Assembly: GCA_022539475.1 (NCBI GenBank) | Contig: VCMS01000382.1 | Location: 1 to 64,000, forward strand | Origin: Gracilaria domingensis | Lineage: Eukaryota; Rhodophyta; Florideophyceae; Gracilariales; Gracilariaceae | Reading direction: 5' to 3' | Length of the DNA stretch: 64,000 bases | Shown: positions 61,929 to 64,000 of the stretch, in pieces | Numbering within the stretch: the stretch's first letter is position 1 | Layout: each line of letters starts with the position of its first letter | Program-made: the position numbers and the translations under genes | Notes under the pieces: generated by a model | The model's input: only the letters and a program-made list of their open reading frames with translations | Told to the model about the DNA's origin: nothing | The model's database searches: none

Positions 61929-62279
61929 ATGTCTGAAGTTCATCTAACTCTATCCATGGAAGAAAAGCCAAACGTGGTGGAATCGGATTCTTCTGTGGTT
62001 CAAAACGACAATGGAGGCTCTGAGAGAGCTATTGCTCCGACTGCTGCCTCCCTTGAACGAGGTGTCAATAAAAGTCAGGGAGGGAGTGAGCACCATCATA
62101 GTGCGAACGAAAGTTCCAAGGACGAGAAATTGGAAAGAATAATGGATGAGCTGCTATATAATGCTTGTAGAGCTCAGGTCGAAACAAGTTACATACAAGG
62201 AATGCTGGAGGCTCATTCAAAAACTCTAAAAACGCTAGCGAGCGCTATAAGGAAGACAAGAAAGCAAAGGAGGAAGTAA
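61929..62279 (+). CDS. Small charged protein of unknown function (116 aa)
   Basis: The N-terminal 60 residues are acidic and Ser/Asn-rich, probably disordered. Residues about 64-110 form a likely amphipathic helix or coiled coil (KLERIMDELLYNACRAQVE and onward). The C-terminus is basic (KTRKQRRK). No family is recognised. The TATA box, clean ATG and biased composition support a real gene. Confidence 0.5.
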   Translation: MSEVHLTLSMEEKPNVVESDSSVVQNDNGGSERAIAPTAASLERGVNKSQGGSEHHHSANESSKDEKLERIMDELLYNACRAQVETSYIQGMLEAHSKTLKTLASAIRKTRKQRRK

Positions 62280-63049
62280 ATTTAGTTCGAATACGTTTCT
62301 CGCTTTTTATCATAATGAAGGTGTATAGAGTACATCAGTGAGTGATACGAATGCGTCTGGGTTATAACGCAGCAATTTGAAGAACTTACCCGAAAGCTAT
62401 GATGTTCGAGTTTGTGAAAGGTATATCTTGACTCACATTTAAATTTGTATAAAATGTGGCACAGAATCATTACAGTGAAGCACCTTTCGCTCTGAACTTG
62501 AGTACAGAGATTGTCGCAAGGCTGACGTCAGAAAACGGGATGCGAAGGAGCACGCTTACCAGTTTCCTTTCCTAAATTTAAATAAAAACAGATTTCCCGC
62601 AAGACCTCCAGAAAAGGTTTTCATGCTCTAGAAATTTCACGTCAACTGAACATGTTCGTAAGGCCGTTCTTTGGGACTGATACACACTGGCCAGAGCAAA
62701 GCAATAGGTTCTCACTGGATCCAAAACAGTTTGTATTCCTGAAAGGGCTGAACCAATCGGAACTAATTTTGTCTCGATCACCAGCAGTAGCAAAAGCTAA
62801 TATTCATGGCGAAGATTTTTTCAGCGACAAAACTATGAGCAACAGCTTTTTTGTGGTTTTTAGTTCGCCATGTTTGCACGTTTACGACAGGAATCTCAAA
62901 ATGCGAGAAGCCCCATGTGTTTAAACTCGTTTTCAGGAATATATTGCTTCCATTCACTACCTTTGGACAAGCTTGACTTTATGACATGAAAGGAATCAGT
63001 TAAGGCAAATGTAGGGGATCTAGCAACTGAAATATACTCCTGTCACAAT
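62280..63049. other. Intergenic stretch
   Basis: A 90-codon plus-strand frame at 62,652-62,924 is possible but unsupported. No other feature is seen. Confidence 0.3.
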
Positions 63050-63604
63050 ATTTAGTTCAAGTCCCTATCCACGTGAATCTCTATTCTCAGGTACAGCTAT
63101 CTTCCTCGACGGACCTTATTAAAGACACTCTCCATAAACGGCTATTCCCCAAGCCTTGGTTCTAGTCATCAACAATAACACGTCTATAAAGCCCTCGCCC
63201 ACAAGTGCCTCCACGATCTTTGTAGACGTGTTCGGTCCGAAAGCGTCCCCATCGTATAAATTGTTTTACATAAACTCCTCCACCACTACATTCTTCTCTT
63301 CAGTTGGTACCTTGCACGATTCCAGAACCCTAAGAACACTTTCAATATGAAATGTGACTCCATCTGCCCCTGCTTCAGCAAGGTCTCTTATCCATTGAAC
63401 AGGATTTGATGCAATAAAATAGCACTCCAAACGCAGTTTAGGATGCCACGCAGCGCCTTCATAACAGACGTTCCATTAGTAATGTTCTGTAGAAAAATGA
63501 ACATCCAAAACATCCGTGTGCGGCCCCACCGCCCCAATGTCGTTCATTTTGCTCGACTTTCTCCGAAAGGCGAACAAAATCTGAAGACAAAATTGATTGG
63601 GCAT
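63050..63604 (-). pseudogene. Ribulose-phosphate 3-epimerase pseudogene
   Basis: Reading down from 63,604, the strand gives AQSILSSDFVRLSEKVEQ, then DVLDVHF, NITNGTSVMKALR, ASNPVQWIRDLAEAGADGVT with FHIES after it, TSTKIVEALVGEGFIDVLLL-MT, PFMESVFNKVR and finally IEIHVD. These are the successive blocks of ribulose-5-phosphate 3-epimerase (the IAPSILSADF start, the DVMDGHFVPN metal/substrate block, the dPxxW...aGAD..tFH block, the VLVMTVEPGFGGQ block and the IEVDGG block). They lie in several frames with internal stops, and the DGH and EPGFGGQ catalytic blocks are damaged. It is a dead gene of the pentose-phosphate/Calvin pathways. The C-terminal end is not found. Confidence 0.85.
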
Positions 63605-64000
63605 TACTCAAAACGGAAATCTACTCTGCTCATTTTGGATAGCTTGATAAATGACATTACCGATACCACATCCTCCCGAATAAAAACAAGAACTTCTCAT
63701 AAAACAATGAAAACCAAGACGAAAGCCATCAAAATGAAATTCTAACCGGTCACGTCATTTATGAAGCAGAAACGGATACTCTTATCCTGCAGTCGAGCTC
63801 TATATAACTCATACTGAGCAAACCAAGCGAACAACCATTCGTTCATTTTTCAATATCTATTCTTCTACCTACTCATAAAACATCGCCATACTGTGTTGCT
63901 TTGCAATTTCAAATAAGCTATATCGCTCATGCACCACAACCACATATCATAAATTTTGCATCCTTTCACGCGGTGTACCATGTTCACGTTTTCTGCTTAC
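63605..64000. other. Intergenic, possible promoter near the right edge
   Basis: CTATATAACTC at 63,800-63,810 could be a TATA box for a gene starting beyond the window. No coding sequence is recognised. Confidence 0.35.

Noticed and set aside
63443-63745. Lysine-rich 100-aa plus-strand protein
   Set aside because: It is antisense to the ribulose-phosphate epimerase relic, and its composition follows from that.

Overview
The window is eukaryotic nuclear DNA. It holds decayed alpha-tubulin and ribulose-phosphate 3-epimerase genes, LINE and Ty1/copia remnants, satellites and TATA-type promoters. The genes are long and mostly intronless, which fits a unicellular alga, another protist or a fungus; I cannot resolve the lineage. 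Several reading frames open at TTG or GTG, so I moved those starts to the first ATG.

Layout. Positions 1-18,637 and 28,985-47,614 are near-identical inverted copies (left position p matches right position about 47,612-47,631 minus p). They are separated by 9.9 kb of single-copy sequence and a 450-base run of N. Read from left to right, the island contains: a ParB-like/2-oxoglutarate oxygenase fusion (1469 aa, intact only at 40,240-44,649), a LINE tail, a DNA amino-methyltransferase/SET fusion (1127 aa), two convergent genes of an unrecognised family (599 and 432 aa), a second ParB-like protein (1040 aa), a LINE remnant, a third family member (406 aa) and a USP-like cysteine peptidase (about 479 aa). 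A small TIR element, a 28-bp minisatellite and a roughly 300-bp satellite then run into the gap. From 45.4 to 53.4 kb lies a mosaic of repeated fold-back units, an alpha-tubulin pseudogene and broken Ty1/copia pieces. From 53.4 to 64 kb the DNA is gene-poor: an orphan membrane protein, a CK1/VRK-like pseudokinase, a short charged protein and a ribulose-phosphate epimerase pseudogene.

Interpretation. The island joins predicted DNA methylation, DNA or RNA oxidation, histone or protein lysine methylation, deubiquitination and two ParB-like domains, beside an orphan three-member family. It is the best candidate here for an undescribed system, perhaps a large selfish or epigenetic element. I recognise no transposase, capsid or packaging gene in it. 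The inverted duplication itself may be an assembly artefact: the arms differ mainly by small indels, each arm rescues genes broken in the other, and the right arm becomes noisy at the gap.
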